Source: JAFAMS01 sp963715815 (lineage in GTDB: Bacteria > Vulcanimicrobiota > Vulcanimicrobiia > Vulcanimicrobiales > Vulcanimicrobiaceae). Taken from it: a stretch of 64,000 nt of DNA. The first letter of the stretch is position 1. Every line of letters starts with the position of its first letter. The notes beneath the pieces are model-generated. The model was not told where the DNA came from and did no database searches. It saw only the letters and a program-made list of their open reading frames with translations. Position numbers and translations under genes: made by a program. Location: NCBI GenBank assembly GCA_963715815.1, contig OY970278.1, forward strand, positions 248,001-312,000. Direction: 5' to 3'. Shown in pieces: positions 60,895-64,000 of this stretch.

Positions 60895-61980
60895 TTACTC
60901 TCCCATCAGACGCTGAACCATTTTGTACACAATGGTGATTTGGGTCCCCGATTTCACCGAGTAGTTCGGGTCGTCATAGCCCCACCAATCCCAGCAGCCT
61001 TGCGGATTGTAGGGAACGGTCGCAGAAACAATCGCGTACGGATACAGCACGATGATGTTATTCCTGTCCGCCCACGGATCGATTCCGCTCTCGGCGGCAT
61101 ACGCATTTCCAATGCTGCTTTGGTTTTGCAGGCATCCGTGGAACGCAACGATCAGACTGCAAGGTCGTCCTTGCGCGCACGAACGCGGAACGTAGACCCA
61201 ACCTGTGGTGTCCATCGAGTTGCTCGCGGTAGCGCCGAACTCGGTTTGATTGAACTGCTGCAGCGTTCCGCTGAGCGTTCCGTCATTACGTGGGTTCAAG
61301 TGGCCGAGAAACATCTGCAACCACGTTTGCTCGGAATCATACACTTTCGACCCGGAATTGCACGCGATCATGTAGGGTTCACCGAGCGTGCCGCACGCGA
61401 GTGAGCCGTCGGGTGATTCCCAGCCATGCTCGGCCGGATAATTGTTGTCGTACACGAGCGGACGCGCGCCGTAGTGTTCGTACTCGGTTTGTAGATCGTT
61501 CATCTCTTTGGGGTTAACGACCGTGTCGTTGGCTCCGGACCAGAGATAGACGGGTTGGCCGGTGAGATTGGATTTGTTGTCGATCAGGCCTTGCGAAGAC
61601 GCGAGATCGAGATACGCTTCGGATTCCGTCAGAGTGCTTGCGTATAAGCCTTCGCCCCCGCACGCGGCAAGCGCGACCGCGACGCTGTTCTGCGCACAAT
61701 AGTAGACGCCGCCCGCGTAAACGGCGGCGCCTTTGAAAGTCGCCGAGTGCGCGACCTGCATTTGCACGGCGAAAAAACCACCCGAGGAAATTCCAGCGAC
61801 GAACACCTTGCTCGGATCGATCTGGAAACTGCGCAGCGACGTGATGCCGGACGTTTGCGCGATAGATTGCACTGGAAGATTCGCGCTGGTGCTTCCCCTG
61901 CCGGACGAGCAAGCGGCAAGCGTCAGAAGAACGAAGGGGACGAGGAAGCGCCGGAACGTCATGTCCGGCAGCGTACCCAT
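60895..61980 (-). CDS. PHB depolymerase-like lipoprotein esterase
   Basis: 361 aa. Lipobox LTLAACSSG near residue 24 suggests a lipoprotein; an alternative ATG at 61962 would give a cleaner signal peptide. Catalytic Ser in AGISSGGFFAVQM, Asp in SGANDTVVNP, His in PAEHGWESPDG. The C-terminal FHGCLQNQSSIGNAYAAESGIDPWADRNN repeats the lipase-type segment, an order known from circularly permuted PHB depolymerases and related esterases. It would release hydroxybutyrate oligomers or other esters outside the cell. Confidence 0.78.
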   Translation of the reverse strand: MGTLPDMTFRRFLVPFVLLTLAACSSGRGSTSANLPVQSIAQTSGITSLRSFQIDPSKVFVAGISSGGFFAVQMQVAHSATFKGAAVYAGGVYYCAQNSVAVALAACGGEGLYASTLTESEAYLDLASSQGLIDNKSNLTGQPVYLWSGANDTVVNPKEMNDLQTEYEHYGARPLVYDNNYPAEHGWESPDGSLACGTLGEPYMIACNSGSKVYDSEQTWLQMFLGHLNPRNDGTLSGTLQQFNQTEFGATASNSMDTTGWVYVPRSCAQGRPCSLIVAFHGCLQNQSSIGNAYAAESGIDPWADRNNIIVLYPYAIVSATVPYNPQGCWDWWGYDDPNYSVKSGTQITIVYKMVQRLMGE

Positions 61981-61991
61981 CCCCCGGCGTT

Positions 61992-62972
61992 CTATGGCGT
62001 GAGGATTAGCTTCCCGGTCGTCTTGCGGGCTTCGAGGTCGCGATGCGCGCGTTCGGCGTCTGCCAACTTATACGCGCCGCCGTGGCGGATCTTCAACTTG
62101 CCGCTCTTGATCATGCCGAGCACCTCGCCGGCCCGCCACAGAAGCTCTTTGCGCGTGCGCGTGTAGTTCACGATCGTCGGCCGCGTGACGTAGAGTGAGC
62201 CCTTCGGCGCGAGCTCCGCCAAGTTGAACGGTGGTACCGCGCCGCTTGATGCGCCGTAGAGCACCATGTAACCGCGCGGCGAGAGGCAGTTGAGGCTCTT
62301 TTCGAACGTCGTCTTTCCGACGCCGTCATAGACGACCGGCACGCCCGCGTTGTTCGTGATGCGTTTGACTTCGGCTTCGAAATCTTGCGTCGCATAGTCG
62401 ATTGTTTCGTCCGCGCCGTCGCCGCGCGCAAGTTTCGCCTTGGCTTCGCTGCCGACGGTTCCGATAACGTGCGCGCCGCGCATCTTCGCCATTTGCACCA
62501 GCAGTTGTCCGACGCCGCCCGCGGCTGCGTGGATGAGAACCGTATCACCTTGCTTGATCGGATAGGTGTCGACGCTCAAGTAGTGCGCGGTCATACCTTG
62601 CACCATCGCGACGCATGCATCCGCGAATGAGACGCCGTCCGGGATCGGAATCAGCTTGTCGACTGGGACGACTGCATATTCCGCGTACGTTCCTGCGAAA
62701 AACACGAAGACGACGCGATCGCCGATCTTCATTCCCTCTTTGGCGAGATCCGTGCCGTCGCCGACCGCTTCGATCGTCCCCGCGCCTTCCTGTCCGGCTG
62801 TAAACGGGAGGTCTTTCTTGTACATACCGGAGCGGAAGTAGGTATCGATATAATTGATGCCGGCTGCGCCGATCTTGATCAGCGCTTCGCCTGCCCGCGG
62901 AGTCGGCTTCGGGATTTCCTTAAGCCGTAAAGACTCGGGGCCGCCAACCTGTTCGATGACGATCGCGTTCAC
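61992..62972 (-). CDS. NADPH:quinone oxidoreductase (zinc-free MDR)
   Basis: 326 aa. MNAIVIEQVGGPESLRLKEIPKP start, GQEGAGTIEAVG, AAAGGVGQLLVQMAKMRGAHVIGTVGS cofactor domain, and DGVGKTTFEKSLNCLSPRGYMVLYGASSGAVPPF, the classic QOR pattern. No zinc ligands. Similar to E. coli QorA in length. Confidence 0.92.
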   Translation of the reverse strand: MNAIVIEQVGGPESLRLKEIPKPTPRAGEALIKIGAAGINYIDTYFRSGMYKKDLPFTAGQEGAGTIEAVGDGTDLAKEGMKIGDRVVFVFFAGTYAEYAVVPVDKLIPIPDGVSFADACVAMVQGMTAHYLSVDTYPIKQGDTVLIHAAAGGVGQLLVQMAKMRGAHVIGTVGSEAKAKLARGDGADETIDYATQDFEAEVKRITNNAGVPVVYDGVGKTTFEKSLNCLSPRGYMVLYGASSGAVPPFNLAELAPKGSLYVTRPTIVNYTRTRKELLWRAGEVLGMIKSGKLKIRHGGAYKLADAERAHRDLEARKTTGKLILTP

Positions 62973-63014
62973 GAGGGCTCCTTTCGTTCATTCGCGTTTG
63001 CGGACCACAAAACG

Positions 63015-64000
63015 CTACTGGGTCAGGGCAGGTTGCGATTCGACCCGAGCACTCGCGGAGACGAGGCGCGTCCCGGAAAGACGGTCGTACGGTTGAATCC
63101 GCCGTAAGCCCCAGACGAAGATGGGGAAGACGAAGACGACGCTCATCGCAGCCAGCACATAGCGGGCGATGGTGTTCCAGATCGTCGGGCGCTCAAGATC
63201 AGCGCGAACGACGCGGACGTCAAGAATCATCATCCCGATCGTACGTCCGACAACTGCGACGAGCACGATCGAATAGACCCACAGCAAGAAGAGACTTTGC
63301 GAGAAGATGATGCCGCCTATCATCGCAGGCATGAACTTTAGCGCTTCCCCGAGACCGAGCTGCTTGCCGTTCTGCGACACTTGCACGACTTTGGGGATGA
63401 TCGCGGTGATGATCGCGATGTCGATCAACCACGCGCCCGCACGTCGCCACCATCCGGCGAACATCCGGCGCGATGCGGGCTCGACTTGCGCCCGGGGCAA
63501 TGCAACTGGGGCGGAACGGAAACGCGACACCCACGTTTGCGCGAGCGGCGTCGATGCGAACTGCAACAGTCCGGCGATACGCCGCGCGGCGTACGGCGAT
63601 GAACCGAGCCACTCACCGGCGCGCAGCGTCGGCTCCAGGCGCAGCTCGCGCAGTTGATCGGCAACAACGGCAAGATCGACTTCGCGTCCGAGATGATGGA
63701 AGCTCGCGATCGCGATGGCCATGATCGCGCTCTCAATCGAGCCGCAGGCGCAGAGTGCGACGCGATCGGCGGTGTACTCGGTGCGTCGCAAGTACGCACC
63801 GAAGACGATCGAGACCGGCGTGTTCTCGCGGCCGTTGACCGAAAGAATCGACGAGATGCGGGTGTGCCCGGCGCGAATGTGTACCAGCTCGCGCGCGATC
63901 AAGAATCGAAGCTCATCGTCCTTGAGATGCTGCAGCCAATGGCTCGAGATCACGAGCGCATATGGTTCGGCAACGCCGACCGCCGCAATCGGAACGTTGA
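63015..64000 (-). CDS. RDD-domain protein with degenerate M48 peptidase domain (partial)
   Basis: Frame runs off the right edge; 328 codons visible. The N-terminal part has M48-like order (NVPIAAVGVAEPYALVISSHWLQHLKDDELRFLIARELVHIRAGH), but HExxH reads RELVH, so the first zinc His is Arg. TADRVALCACG matches the distal TE/AD region. The C-terminal half is an RDD domain with three or four hydrophobic segments (GWWRRAGAWLIDIAIITAIIP, LFLLWVYSIVLVAVVGRTIGMMILDVRVV). Membrane protein, possibly a pseudo-protease. Confidence 0.75.
   Translation of the reverse strand, partial: NVPIAAVGVAEPYALVISSHWLQHLKDDELRFLIARELVHIRAGHTRISSILSVNGRENTPVSIVFGAYLRRTEYTADRVALCACGSIESAIMAIAIASFHHLGREVDLAVVADQLRELRLEPTLRAGEWLGSSPYAARRIAGLLQFASTPLAQTWVSRFRSAPVALPRAQVEPASRRMFAGWWRRAGAWLIDIAIITAIIPKVVQVSQNGKQLGLGEALKFMPAMIGGIIFSQSLFLLWVYSIVLVAVVGRTIGMMILDVRVVRADLERPTIWNTIARYVLAAMSVVFVFPIFVWGLRRIQPYDRLSGTRLVSASARVESQPALTQ

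Overview
The window is chromosomal DNA from a high-GC bacterium with dense, mostly operonic coding, frequent TTG and GTG starts and many 1-4 base gene overlaps. A MinCDE system, FtsEX with a LytM factor, lipobox and signal-peptide proteins, and two SOS boxes of the Gram-positive/actinobacterial type (TCGAACATATGTTCGA) suggest a deeply branching, probably two-membraned lineage such as Eremiobacterota (WPS-2). That placement is inference from protein style, not a computed result. No rRNA, tRNA, CRISPR array or intact insertion sequence was seen.

Layout. 1-8157: dnaX (cut by the window edge), recQ, a Pro/Thr-linker secreted protein, a DUF697-like protein and a secreted M48 protease. 8326-14388: minC, two tandem minD paralogues, minE, rodA, a metallophosphoesterase and a ketopantoate-reductase-like enzyme. 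14392-20116: class III nucleotide cyclase with a receiver-like domain, RNase E/G with arginine-rich tail, an atypical Fe/Mn superoxide dismutase and an SDR. 20113-27468: fatty-acid/branched-chain metabolism, comprising a FadB/FadJ-type fusion, livHMGF transporter genes without a binding protein, acyl-CoA dehydrogenase and SDR. 27465-34464 (minus): ftsE, ftsX, a catalytically intact M23 hydrolase and three tandem S41 proteases, a cell-wall remodelling cluster.

34591-43441: acyl-CoA dehydrogenase, exported peroxiredoxin, rmuC (apparent frameshift), Cu/Zn-SOD/CHRD-like secreted protein, amidase-like protein, F420/NADP oxidoreductase-like protein, topoisomerase IB and SOS-controlled dnaE2. 43579-50287: orphan solute-binding protein, HIBADH-like and PhzF-like enzymes, cupin, TTHB210-like secreted protein, two acetyltransferases, aldo-keto reductase. 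50289-52264: imuA-imuB behind a second SOS box, so the whole DnaE2 mutasome lies within 9 kb in two units. 52265-54219: a lower-GC island of small minus-strand genes that looks like a toxin-antitoxin or mobile-element remnant; this is the least explained part of the window.

54220-64000: an M16 protease pair (one active, one degenerate), an S9 peptidase, tryptophan 2,3-dioxygenase with a frameshifted kynureninase-like gene, a PHB-depolymerase-like lipoprotein, a quinone oxidoreductase, and an RDD protein with a degenerate M48 domain cut by the window edge. Three places (rmuC, the kynureninase-like gene, and possibly the island pair at 52.75 kb) read as if one base were out of register, so either assembly errors or real decay should be considered.
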